Of a stretch of DNA of 54,427 bases, positions 41,262-49,292 are shown one piece after another; positions within the stretch are counted from its first letter, which is position 1, and each line of letters opens with the position of its first letter. The notes below the pieces were generated by a model. That model did no database searches. It was not told the DNA's origin and worked only from the letters and a program-made list of their open reading frames with translations. Origin of the DNA: an uncultured bacterium (GTDB lineage: Bacteria > Bacteroidota > Bacteroidia > Bacteroidales > Bacteroidaceae); the NCBI GenBank assembly GCA_905216025.1, contig CAJMSE010000022.1, positions 1 through 54,427 on the forward strand, in the 5' to 3' direction. The position numbers and the translations under genes are program-made.

Positions 41262-41446
41262 TACGAATTTGGAGTTACGAATTTGGAATTACGAGTTATT
41301 CTCGCTTCGCTGCGATTACGAGTTGTTGAATTACGAATTACCTTGGGGCATGAATCCGCTGCACCCATGCCGCATGACAAATTCGTAATTCGAAAATTCT
41401 TCATCGGTCGCAGGCCGACAATTCGTAATTCGTAACTCCAAATTCG
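41262..41446. repeat. Family F repeat between acs and proB
   Basis: Alternating GAATTACGAATT units form an inverted repeat (left arm 41264-41300; right arm 41381-41446), with inner GC-rich bits ATCGGTCGCAGGCCGAC and CGCTTCGCTGCGATTACGAG. It fills the gap between the proB start and the acyl-CoA synthetase stop. Confidence 0.85.
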
Positions 41447-43219
41447 TCATTTATTATCTTTTTCCCTTATCTCCACGCGGCGTATCTTGCCGCTGATGGT
41501 CTTTGGCAGCTCGTCCACAAACTCGATGATGCGCGGATATTTGTACGGCGCGGTCTCGCGCTTGACGTGTGCCTGCAGCTCCTTGACGAGCTCGTCGCCG
41601 GCGCGGCCTTTCCAGTCGGCATGCAGCACGACGGTGGCCTTGACCACCATGCCGCGTATCTCGTCGGGCACGCCCGTGATGGCGCATTCCACCACGGCGG
41701 GGTGCGTCATCAGCGCGCTCTCCACCTCGAACGGACCGATGCGGTAGCCGCTGCTCTTTATGACGTCGTCGATGCGTCCCACGAACCAGTAGTAGCCGTC
41801 TTCGTCGCGCCATGCCACGTCGCCCGTATGGTACATGCCGTCGTGCCACACGCGGCGCGTGAGCTCCTCGTCGCGATAATACTCCTTGAAGAGGCCGAGA
41901 GGCTTTTTTAATGAAGAATGAAGAGTGAAGAATGAAGAATTTGCTGCCGCGGTGACATTGGTGTCAATCGCGTCAGGTTTTCCCTTCACCGCGGTAGCAA
42001 CTTCTTCCCTCTTCGTTCTTCCCTCTTCACTTACCATTATGACAATCTCCCCCTTCTCTCCGTCCTCGCATGGCGTGCCGTCGGGCTTGACGAGGTCGAT
42101 GTCATACTGCGGGTTAGGCAGTCCCATCGAGCCGGGCTTCGGCTTGTTCCATGGCATGGTGCCGAGCGTCATTGTGGTCTCCGTCTGACCGAAGCCTTCC
42201 ATTAGGCGGATGCCCGTCAGTTCGAAGAAGCGGTCGTAGACGGCGGGGTTGAGCGCCTCGCCGGCCGTGCAGCAGTAGCGGAGCGAGGAGAGGTCGTACT
42301 TGCTGAAGTCTTCGTGAATCATGAAGCGGTAGACCGTCGGCGGGGCGCAGAACGACGTGATGCGGTAGCGCTCTATCTGACGCATTATCTTCTCGGCCGT
42401 GAACTTCTCATGGTCGAAGACGAAGACCGCCGCGCCGGCAAACCACTGGCCGTACATCTTGCCCCACACGGCCTTGCCCCAGCCCGTGTCTGCCACGGTG
42501 AGGTGGATGCTGTCCGGCGCGAGGTTGTGCCAGAACACGCCTGTGGTCAGGTGGCCGAGGGCGTAGAGATAGTCGTGGGCCACCATCTTCGGCTCGCCGC
42601 TCGTGCCGCTGGTGAAGTACATCAGCATCGTGTCGTCGTTGTCGTTCACGTGGTCGGGGCGGGTGAATGCCGGAGCCTGCTCCCATTCGCTCTGCCAGTC
42701 ATGGAAGCCGTCGGCCTTCAGCGGTCCGACGCTCACGAGCGTCTCTACCGTCGGACTCTCGGGCATGGCCTCGCTCACCTGCCGCATCACATACTCCTCG
42801 CCCACGCAGACGATGGCCTTGATGCCGGCGCGCGTGTTGCGGTATACTATGTCGTGGCGGGTGAGCATGTGTGTGGCGGGGATGGCTATTGCGCCAATCT
42901 TGTGCAGGGCGAGCATCGACAGCCAGAACTCATGGCGCCGCTTGAGGATGAGCATCACCTTGTCGCCGCGGCCGATGCCCAGCTGCATGAACCAGGCGGC
43001 GGTGCGGTCGGAGAGCGTCTTGAGTTCGCCGAACGAGAACCGGCGGCACGCGCCCTCGTCGTTCGTCCACAGCAGGGCCAGCTTGTCGGGCTGCTCCGCG
43101 GCCCACACGTCCATGACGTCGTAGGCGAAGTTAAACCGTTCGGGTATCTTGAAGTGCAGGTTGCGTATGAAGTCGTCCTGCGATTCGAAATGTGTCTGTG
43201 TAAGGAAACGTTCTATCAT
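41447..43219 (-). CDS. AMP-forming acyl-CoA synthetase with repeat insert
   Basis: An acetyl/acyl-CoA synthetase-type ANL ligase that activates a carboxylic acid with ATP and CoA. I start at MIERFLTQTHF (43219), giving 590 residues. Core motifs are the P-loop YFTSGTSGEPKM, MEGFGQTETTM (A5), the hinge/A8 region YHTGDVAWRDEDGYYWFVGR, and the C-terminal catalytic lysine in PKTISGKIRRVE. Residues about 395-437, between EIVIMVSEE and KPLGLF, are encoded by a family G palindrome and share the peptide AVKGKPDAIDTN with ArgF'. The gene neighbours an XRE-cupin regulator that likely controls it. The substrate may be a medium-chain, branched or aromatic acid. Confidence 0.92.
   Translation of the reverse strand: MIERFLTQTHFESQDDFIRNLHFKIPERFNFAYDVMDVWAAEQPDKLALLWTNDEGACRRFSFGELKTLSDRTAAWFMQLGIGRGDKVMLILKRRHEFWLSMLALHKIGAIAIPATHMLTRHDIVYRNTRAGIKAIVCVGEEYVMRQVSEAMPESPTVETLVSVGPLKADGFHDWQSEWEQAPAFTRPDHVNDNDDTMLMYFTSGTSGEPKMVAHDYLYALGHLTTGVFWHNLAPDSIHLTVADTGWGKAVWGKMYGQWFAGAAVFVFDHEKFTAEKIMRQIERYRITSFCAPPTVYRFMIHEDFSKYDLSSLRYCCTAGEALNPAVYDRFFELTGIRLMEGFGQTETTMTLGTMPWNKPKPGSMGLPNPQYDIDLVKPDGTPCEDGEKGEIVIMVSEEGRTKREEVATAVKGKPDAIDTNVTAAANSSFFTLHSSLKKPLGLFKEYYRDEELTRRVWHDGMYHTGDVAWRDEDGYYWFVGRIDDVIKSSGYRIGPFEVESALMTHPAVVECAITGVPDEIRGMVVKATVVLHADWKGRAGDELVKELQAHVKRETAPYKYPRIIEFVDELPKTISGKIRRVEIREKDNK
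41909..42034. repeat. Family G element inside acyl-CoA synthetase gene
   Basis: Arms AATGAAGAATGAAGAGTGAA (41910) and the inverse TTCTTCCCTCTTCGTTCTTC (42001) surround a core with CTGCCGCGGTG ... CACCGCGGTAG. It is in frame with no stop on the coding strand. Confidence 0.9.
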
Positions 43220-43234
43220 GCTAAATGTAATCAT

Positions 43235-43382
43235 GTTAAATGTTAGATGTCAGATGTTATTATGTTAGATGTAATCATGTCAGATGTTAGATGTTATATG
43301 TTAAGCCCATACCGCATGAAAGCCACGCCGCAGGTTAACATCTGACATCTAACATCTGACATGGTTACATCTAACATGGCCA
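43235..43382. repeat. TGTTAGATGTCAGATG inverted repeat
   Basis: A left block (43238-43302) of TGTTAGATG/TCAGATGTTA units faces a right block (43333-43378) of TAACATCTGACATCTAACAT units, with a 30-bp middle CCATACCGCATGAAAGCCAC GCCGC. It lies between the XRE-cupin and acyl-CoA synthetase genes and is another palindromic repeat family. Confidence 0.85.
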
Positions 43383-43384
43383 CG

Positions 43385-43939
43385 TTATTCCACCACTACG
43401 AGGAATTTCACCGGCTCGCCGCCGAGTGCGCGCATGCAGTGTGGCTGTGAGGCGTCGAAGAATATGCTGTCGCCGGGGCCGAGCTCCATCACCTTGTTGC
43501 CGATGGTTATCTCCATGCGGCCCTCTACGATGTAGTCGAACTCCTGTCCGTCGTGTGCGTTCTTGTTGAAGCGGGCATCGTCGGGGAGCGGGTCCACCTG
43601 CGTCAGGTAGGTGTCGAACTTGCGTCCGCGGAATCCGCTTGCCAGGCTCTGATACTTGTAGCTCTTGCGGCGCTCCACAGACATGCCCTGTCCGCTGCGC
43701 GTGAGGAAATAGCTGCTCATGCGCGGTTCCTCGCCGAACATCAGCACGTCGAGTGCTATGCCGTAGCGTCTGGCTATCTTGGACAGCCGGTATACCGACG
43801 GGTCGGCCTCGCCCGCCTCTATCTTCTGATAGTGCTCGAGGGTGATGCCGCACAGCTCGGCCACTTCCTCTGCCGGGATGTCGAGCACCTCGCGCAGTCC
43901 GCGCAGCCGTTCGCCTATCTGTCTTATCTGTTCGTCCAT
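43385..43939 (-). CDS. XRE regulator with C-terminal cupin domain
   Basis: A 184-residue regulator with an N-terminal HTH_3 (about 8-65: LRGLREVLDIPAEEVAELCG, LEHYQKIEAGEADPSVYRLS) and a C-terminal cupin_2 domain (RFNKNAHDGQEFDYIVEGRM, GPGDSIFFDASQPHCMRA). Family members sense a small ligand in the cupin and repress a neighbouring metabolic gene. It precedes the acyl-CoA synthetase gene on the same strand with about 165 bp between, and this pairing recurs in Bacteroidales as far as I recall. The -7 box TATTTTTG is at 43967-43974. Confidence 0.9.
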   Translation of the reverse strand: MDEQIRQIGERLRGLREVLDIPAEEVAELCGITLEHYQKIEAGEADPSVYRLSKIARRYGIALDVLMFGEEPRMSSYFLTRSGQGMSVERRKSYKYQSLASGFRGRKFDTYLTQVDPLPDDARFNKNAHDGQEFDYIVEGRMEITIGNKVMELGPGDSIFFDASQPHCMRALGGEPVKFLVVVE

Positions 43940-43966
43940 AATACTGTTTTTGTTGTTTCAATGGTG

Positions 43967-43974
43967 CAAAAATA
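43967..43974 (-). promoter_or_regulatory. Predicted -7 box of the XRE-cupin gene
   Basis: TATTTTTG on the minus strand, 28 nt upstream of the start. The family G fragment begins about 8 bp further upstream, so -33 sequence lies within the repeat. Confidence 0.6.
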
Positions 43975-43981
43975 CGAATTT

Positions 43982-44052
43982 AAATGAAGAATGAAGAATG
44001 AAGAGGGAAGAATGAAGGGTGAAGAGTGAAGAATTTGCTGTCGCGGCGGTTT
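43982..44052. repeat. Family G element, intergenic half-copy
   Basis: AATGAAGAATGAAGAATGAA..., then GAATTTGCTGTCGCGGCGG, matching the left arm and core start of the in-gene copies. The right arm is missing. In-frame TGA codons are abundant here, unlike in the genic copies. Confidence 0.8.
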
Positions 44053-44228
44053 TTATCAGTTTGCCGGATGTGAGCCCAGCTATATTTGTGGCATACTGAA
44101 AAGACAGCCTGGCAGGGGTATACGGATTACTGATTGTATTACCGAAGTCAACGGACTTCGGGTCCGGCGGTTGCCGGCGGGCGTGTTTCCCGTGTATGTA
44201 AAAAAGGTTGCGGATGCCTTATCGGTTT
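44053..44228. other. Intergenic, nothing recognised
   Basis: Between the G fragment and array C3. Small dyads (CGAAGTCAACGGACTTCG at about 44142) but no gene and no promoter box on either strand. Confidence 0.45.
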
Positions 44229-44358
44229 GTCACCTGCCATGCGTAACATTGTTACGTGCCACGCGTAACGATGCGACGCGCCACAGGTAACAGTGTAACA
44301 CGCGGCAGGTAATACCGTTACGCGCGGCACGTAACAATGTTACCCGTTGGCCGGTGAC
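44229..44358. repeat. Array C3: six 22-bp-spaced dyads
   Basis: Units start at 44229, 44251, 44273, 44295, 44317 and 44339, exactly 22 bp apart. Examples are GTTACGTGCCACGCGTAAC and GTTACGCGCGGCACGTAAC. It ends 19 bp from the aldo/keto reductase stop codon. Confidence 0.9.
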
Positions 44359-44377
44359 AAACCCGGGAGCGCGCCGC

Positions 44378-45217
44378 TCAACGCCAGCCCATGAACATCT
44401 TGACCGCTTCCGGGTCGTGATGGTCGAAGAAGAGGCTCTTGCCCGTGTCGAGCTTGGCTATCGCCGCCATGTCTTCGTCGCTCAGTGTGAAGCTGAGGAT
44501 GTCGAGGTTCTGCTCCATGCGCTCCACGTGCACCGACTTAGGGATGATGATAACGCCGCGCTGGGTGAGCCAGCGGAGTGCCACCTGAGCCACCGACTTG
44601 CCGTATTTCGCGCCTATTCCTGCGAGCACGGGGTTGGTGAAGAGGTTGTTGCGTCCTTCGGCAAGCGGTCCCCACGACATTATCCGGCAGCCCAGCTCCT
44701 CCATATACTTCTGCGCTTCCGTCTGCTGGTCGAACACGTGGGTCTCCACCTGGTTGACCATCGGCGGTATCTCAGTGTTGGAGGCGAGGTCGATGAGGTG
44801 GTCGGGATAGAAGTTGCTGACGCCTATGGCGCGCAGCTTGCCCTCCTTGTATGCCTCCTCGAGGGCGCGGTAAGCGCCGTAGCGGTCGCAGAACGGCTGG
44901 TGGAGCAGCATCAGGTCGATGTAATCCGTGCCGAGCCGGCGCAGGCTCTCGCCGATGGAAGCCTTCGCCTTCTCGTAGCCGTAGTTGGAAATCCACACCT
45001 TCGACACGATGAAGAGCTCCTCACGCGGTATGCCGCTCTTTGCCATGGCCGCGCCGACGCCCTCTTCGTTGTGATAGGCCTGTGCGGTGTCTATCATGCG
45101 GTAGCCCGCCTTGAGCGCGTCGCTCACGCATCTTTCACACTCGGCCGGGTCGACCTGATAGACTCCGTAGCCGATCATCGGCATCTCGACGCCGTTTCTC
45201 AGTATTACTTTTTCCAT
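44378..45217 (-). CDS. Aldo/keto reductase
   Basis: A NADPH-dependent carbonyl reductase of the 2,5-diketo-D-gluconate reductase-like group. The 279-residue protein has the catalytic set typical of AKRs: Asp in MIDTAQAY, Tyr in AYHNEEG, Lys in FIVSKVW, and His in LLHQPF. The NADPH-binding IPKSVHVERMEQNLDI is near the C-terminus. The substrate is unknown. A GC-rich hairpin lies in its 5' leader and the -7 box is TAACTTTG. Confidence 0.93.
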   Translation of the reverse strand: MEKVILRNGVEMPMIGYGVYQVDPAECERCVSDALKAGYRMIDTAQAYHNEEGVGAAMAKSGIPREELFIVSKVWISNYGYEKAKASIGESLRRLGTDYIDLMLLHQPFCDRYGAYRALEEAYKEGKLRAIGVSNFYPDHLIDLASNTEIPPMVNQVETHVFDQQTEAQKYMEELGCRIMSWGPLAEGRNNLFTNPVLAGIGAKYGKSVAQVALRWLTQRGVIIIPKSVHVERMEQNLDILSFTLSDEDMAAIAKLDTGKSLFFDHHDPEAVKMFMGWR

Positions 45218-45243
45218 ATATACATTATTTAATCAGTGTGTCT

Positions 45244-45275
45244 CCGGCCGGGGCGTCATCGGCGTCCCGGCCGGC
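45244..45275. other. Strong GC-rich hairpin in the AKR leader
   Basis: CCGGCCGGGGCG and CGTCCCGGCCGG with loop TCATCGG, about 27 nt before the AKR start. It may influence mRNA stability or translation. Confidence 0.65.
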
Positions 45276-45294
45276 CTTCCGGTTTCATCCGCTG

Positions 45295-45302
45295 CAAAGT
45301 TA
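45295..45302 (-). promoter_or_regulatory. Predicted -7 box of the AKR gene
   Basis: TAACTTTG on the minus strand matches TAnnTTTG. It places the GC-rich hairpin inside the 5' leader. Confidence 0.6.
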
Positions 45303-45391
45303 CCGCTTTTCCGCGATATCCATGTTTTACAAACTACGCCGGATGTTGCACTTTTCGGTGCAAACGGCAATCTGAACGTGATATCTTTTAT

Positions 45392-45483
45392 TTTTAAATG
45401 TGATTCAGTTTAAATTTTAGAGGCAATTTATTTTAAGTTTTAGAGGTGATTTATTTTAAATTTTTGCGGTGCTTTTTACTGAT
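45392..45483. repeat. Four 23-bp AT-rich tandem units
   Basis: TTTTAGAGG recurs at 45415 and 45438, with variants TTTTAAATG at 45392 and TTTTTGCGG at 45461, all 23 bp apart. It lies downstream of the GH43 gene. Confidence 0.75.
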
Positions 45484-45512
45484 TCTTTGGCAAGACTTCC
45501 TTGCTTCCTTCA

Positions 45513-47588
45513 TCACTCTTCCCACCTTAATACAGCTCCGTTCCGCCGTGCCGGGTCGGCTCCGGTGTAGTCCATGGAGTAGGGGCTGCCCGTGGTGGGG
45601 CTCTTGCCTATGTAGCGGTGGGTGCGCATCGACATGAGCATGAACTCGCGGTCGAGATAGTCCTGCCACATGAACTCCTCGGCGAGGCTGATGTCTTTCG
45701 TCAGGCGCACGTCGCCCGGCAGGCCGATTCCGGAGACGAAGACGTAGCGGCCGTCGGCACACTGGAGGATTACCTTGCCGTTGCCGCGGTCGATGGCGCG
45801 GAAGCGCGTCTGCGGGTTGTCGGCCGTGGCCTTCGTGTCGTACATCAGTCCGTGGGGAGTGGCGTGCATGGGCAGTCCTGTGGCCACGTTGATGATGCGG
45901 AACGTGCGGCCGAAGGGTATGTATCCCTCGCGCGAGGCATTCGGCTCGTCTACGGTGAAGTTGTCAAACTCGGCATATCCTCCGTTGCGCCCGTTGCGGT
46001 TGAAGGCGAAGAGCGAGAGCCGCGCGCCCTGGAACGTTATCAGCTGGTAGCTCAGCGTCATGTCGCTGCCGAGGTCGGTGAACGTCTTTCCGTCGGTAGA
46101 GAATGAGTAGCGGCCGCGGTCGCGGTCGAAGTCGCCGGTGAAGCGGAGCCATATCTTGCCGCCCTTGAGAGTCACGGGAGTGTCGAGCGTGTCGTTGGTC
46201 AGCTGCTCGAAGCGGCGCAGCGTGAGCTGCTTGCCCTGCTTGACGATGCCCGCCCACGAGCACGGCACGTTGATGTTGCCCAGTCCGCATACGTCGCCGT
46301 CCTTCATTCCCGCCGTGTAGAGCTCCACCGTGGTCACCGACACCGGGCCTATGGCGCGTTGGGTGAGCGTGTTGCGGGCCCACATCAGCTGTTCGGCGGG
46401 CATGGTGCGCAGCCGCAGGCGTCCGCCCGTGAGGTTCCACATGCGGTCGTCGGGGTTGTGGTTCCACTGCCAGATGCGGCCGAGCTCGCGGCCGTCGAAG
46501 TTCTCGCTGCGCTCATACGGCGCGTGGATGGGTTCGGTGTCGCGGGCGGCGGTGTTCGGTTTCAGCCATGTGCGCGGCGCGCGGCCGAGGTTTCCGTCAA
46601 GTCCGAGCATGGGCCACCCGTCCTTCCATGTGACGGGAGCGAGGGTGACGGTGCGTCCCAGCGAGTGGAAGTCCATCATCAGCAGTGCCCACCACTGGCC
46701 GTCGGGCGTGGAGACGATGCCACCCTGGTGGATGTTGCTTGCGCGCGTCTTGTCCGGGTCGGCCGGCTCGATGCTGACGGGATGGCCGTCGGGCATGATG
46801 CGGCCGCGTATCTGCGTCATCGGGGCGGCGTGGTAGCCGAAGGTCTCGTCGGCCGTTATAACGCAGGTCTCGTACGGTCCCCAGATGCTCTTCGAGCGCG
46901 AGCAGAGCGTGCGCCCGTTGGGTTTGTAGTCGGTGGATATGAGATAGTACATGCCGTCTATCTTGTACATGTGGTGGCCTTCGCCCACGGCGCTGCCTTC
47001 GGGTATGATGACCCGGGTGGTGCCCTCTGCCGGACCGCTCATGTCGGGCTTGATCTCGGTGCATTTCACCTCGCCGTAGCCGTGTATGGCGTATATCTTG
47101 CCGTCGTCGTCGAAGAGCATGCTCAGGTCGTAGATGTTTCCGCGCATGTTGATGTGCTTCCACGGACCTTCGATGCGCTCGCTCGTGTAGCACTGCAGGC
47201 CCTTACCGTTCACATTACTATATATGTAGAAGCGGCCGTTGTGGTGGCGTATGCATGGCGCCCAGATGCCTTGTCCGTAGATTTCCTTGCCGCCCCGGAG
47301 CGAGAAGGCGTCGTCGTCGAAGTCGAAGCGGTCGAAGCAGTAGGATACGTTTTCCCAGTTTACGAGGTCGCGCGAGTGCAGGATGACGAGTCCCGGGACG
47401 GTGTGCATCGTCGTTCCGGCGAGATAGTAGTCTTCGCCCACGCGTATGATGTCGGGGTCTGAGAACTCGTCGTACATCAGCGGGTTGGTGAACGTCCCGT
47501 TGCCGTTGTCGGCACTCCACGATTTTGTCTGTGCCATGGCGATGAGAGGCATGGCAGCTGCGGTCAGCATTAATAGCAGTTTCTTCAT
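45513..47588 (-). CDS. GH43 family glycoside hydrolase
   Basis: A 691-residue secreted enzyme (signal MKKLLLMLTAAAMPLIAMAQ), probably acting on arabinose- or xylose-containing plant polysaccharides. The five-bladed propeller starts at NPLMYDEFSDPDIIRVGEDY, with the catalytic base Asp in SDPDI. The pKa-tuning Asp is in DLSMLFDDDGKIY and the acid Glu in GSAVGEGHHMYK. A beta-sandwich (DUF1349/GH43_C2-like) domain follows from about residue 365 (SENFDGRELGRIWQWNHNPD). A C-terminal ~130-residue domain resembles a fascin-like or beta-trefoil fold (FRIINVATGLPMHATP). No SusCD pair lies next to it, so it is an orphan enzyme here. Confidence 0.9.
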   Translation of the reverse strand: MKKLLLMLTAAAMPLIAMAQTKSWSADNGNGTFTNPLMYDEFSDPDIIRVGEDYYLAGTTMHTVPGLVILHSRDLVNWENVSYCFDRFDFDDDAFSLRGGKEIYGQGIWAPCIRHHNGRFYIYSNVNGKGLQCYTSERIEGPWKHINMRGNIYDLSMLFDDDGKIYAIHGYGEVKCTEIKPDMSGPAEGTTRVIIPEGSAVGEGHHMYKIDGMYYLISTDYKPNGRTLCSRSKSIWGPYETCVITADETFGYHAAPMTQIRGRIMPDGHPVSIEPADPDKTRASNIHQGGIVSTPDGQWWALLMMDFHSLGRTVTLAPVTWKDGWPMLGLDGNLGRAPRTWLKPNTAARDTEPIHAPYERSENFDGRELGRIWQWNHNPDDRMWNLTGGRLRLRTMPAEQLMWARNTLTQRAIGPVSVTTVELYTAGMKDGDVCGLGNINVPCSWAGIVKQGKQLTLRRFEQLTNDTLDTPVTLKGGKIWLRFTGDFDRDRGRYSFSTDGKTFTDLGSDMTLSYQLITFQGARLSLFAFNRNGRNGGYAEFDNFTVDEPNASREGYIPFGRTFRIINVATGLPMHATPHGLMYDTKATADNPQTRFRAIDRGNGKVILQCADGRYVFVSGIGLPGDVRLTKDISLAEEFMWQDYLDREFMLMSMRTHRYIGKSPTTGSPYSMDYTGADPARRNGAVLRWEE

Positions 47589-47619
47589 AATGAATAGCTT
47601 TGAAATGTATTGTATCGTG

Positions 47620-47627
47620 CAAAGATA
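47620..47627 (-). promoter_or_regulatory. Predicted -7 box of the GH43 gene
   Basis: TATCTTTG on the minus strand, 32 nt upstream of the start. Confidence 0.6.
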
Positions 47628-47706
47628 ATGATAAAAAACGAGAAAGCGGAGTGAAGGGAGTACTTTTAGCCCTGACCGCGCATCACGGTACTTTTGGCCT
47701 TAAACG

Positions 47707-47738
47707 TTTGGCAGAAAGAAAATAAAGCGCTATTTTTG
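47707..47738 (+). promoter_or_regulatory. proA promoter
   Basis: -33 TTTG (47707-47710), a 20-bp spacer, and -7 TATTTTTG (47731-47738), an ideal Bacteroidetes promoter upstream of proA. Confidence 0.8.
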
Positions 47739-47797
47739 CAGAAATATAATGTGTAGCGTATGACAGATACATGGCAGGAACTAAACATACGATTATC

Positions 47798-49039
47798 ATG
47801 ACAGAGACATTCAAGAAAGCAAAGGAGGCCGGGCGCAGGCTCGCGCTGATGACGGACGGTGAGCGGAGCGAGGTGCTTTGCGCCGTGGCCGATGCGATAA
47901 CGGCCGGCAAGGAGCGGATTCTCCGTGCCAATGCCGGCGACCTGGAACGGATGGAACGGGGAAACCCGCTCTACGACAGGCTGATGCTCACCGGCGGGAG
48001 GCTGGACGGCATAGCGGCCGACATGAAAGCCGTGGCGGCACTGCCGTCGCCGCTCGGACGCACGCTGATGGAGCGCACGCTGCCCAACGGCCTGCGGCTG
48101 AGCAAGGTGAGCGTGCCGTTCGGTGTGATAGGGATGATATATGAGGCGCGGCCCAACGTGACGTTCGACGTCTTCGCCCTCTGTTTCAAGAGCGGCAACG
48201 CATGCGTGCTGAAAGGCGGGCGCGACGCCGACCAGTCGAACCGCGAAGAGGTGGCCGTGATACATGAAGTGCTCGGCCGGTACGGCATAGACGCGGCGGC
48301 CGTCACGCTGCTGCCTGCCACCCATGAGGCCACGGCGGCCATGCTCTCGGCCGTGGGCTACATAGATCTGTGCATACCGCGCGGCGGCCGGCGGCTGATA
48401 GACTTTGTGAGAGATACGGCCCGCGTGCCGGTGATAGAGACGGGCGCGGGAGTGGTCAACACATATTTCGACGCGGCGGGAGACACCGTGAAGGGCGCCC
48501 GCATCGTGTGCAATGCAAAGACACGGCGGGTGAGCGTATGCAATGCACTCGACTGCCTGATTGTGCACCGCAGCCGTCTTGCCGACCTGCCGGTGCTCTG
48601 TGCGCCGCTGGCGGAGAAAGGTGTGACGCTGTATGCCGACGCACCGGCCCGCGAAGCCCTGCGCGGCGCTTATCCCGAAGCCCTGCTGCTGCCGGCTATG
48701 GAAGACAGCTACGGCACGGAGTTCATGGACTATAAGATGGCGGTGAGGACGGTGGAATCGCTCGATGAGGCCATAGCCCATGTCAACCGGTACGGCTCGG
48801 GCCACAGCGAGAGCATCGTCACCGAAGATGCTGCCGCCGCACGGCGTTTCCAGGCTGAGGCCGATGCCGCCTGCGTATATGTGAACGCACCGACCAGCTT
48901 CACCGACGGGGCACAGTTCGGGCTGGGCGCCGAGATAGGCATCAGCACGCAGAAGCTCGGTCCGCGCGGCCCGATGGGGCTTGAGGAGATTACCACATAC
49001 AAGTGGCTCATCGAGGGTGACGGGCAGATTAGAAAATGA
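47798..49039 (+). CDS. proA: Glutamate-5-semialdehyde dehydrogenase
   Basis: NADPH-dependent reduction of glutamyl-5-phosphate, the second step of proline synthesis. I start at MTETFKKAKEAGRRLALM (47798), giving 413 residues; the ATG at 47771 adds nine residues. ALDH-fold motifs are LSKVSVPFGVIGMIYEARPN, GSGHSESIVTED and the catalytic Cys region KTRRVSVCNALDCLIVH. The C-terminus LGPRGPMGLEEITTYKWLI is typical of ProA. It is followed by argF' across a 250-bp family F repeat. Confidence 0.95.
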   Translation: MTETFKKAKEAGRRLALMTDGERSEVLCAVADAITAGKERILRANAGDLERMERGNPLYDRLMLTGGRLDGIAADMKAVAALPSPLGRTLMERTLPNGLRLSKVSVPFGVIGMIYEARPNVTFDVFALCFKSGNACVLKGGRDADQSNREEVAVIHEVLGRYGIDAAAVTLLPATHEATAAMLSAVGYIDLCIPRGGRRLIDFVRDTARVPVIETGAGVVNTYFDAAGDTVKGARIVCNAKTRRVSVCNALDCLIVHRSRLADLPVLCAPLAEKGVTLYADAPAREALRGAYPEALLLPAMEDSYGTEFMDYKMAVRTVESLDEAIAHVNRYGSGHSESIVTEDAAAARRFQAEADAACVYVNAPTSFTDGAQFGLGAEIGISTQKLGPRGPMGLEEITTYKWLIEGDGQIRK

Positions 49040-49290
49040 GGAATTGAAGAATTACGAATTTGGAATTTGGAATTACGAATTGTCGGCCTGCGGCCGATGA
49101 AGAATGAGTGAATTACGAATTGCCATGCGGCGTGGTAATTCTTCATCCAATAATCCGTAATCGCAGCGCAGCAAGAATAATTCCAAATTCATAACTCCAA
49201 GTTCGTAATTCATAATTTGTAATTCATAATTCATAATCGGCCTTCAGGCCGACAACTCGTAAATCGTAATTCAACATTCGTAATTAATAA
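49036..49290. repeat. Family F repeat between proA and argF'
   Basis: The most complete F copy: GAATTACGAATTTGGAATTT arms at 49049-49082 and inverse arms at 49170-49288, with internal palindromes GTCGGCCTGCGGCCGA (49081) and TCGGCCTTCAGGCCGAC (49238). It runs right up to the argF' start, so the argF' leader is mostly repeat. Confidence 0.85.
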
Positions 49291-49292
49291 AT

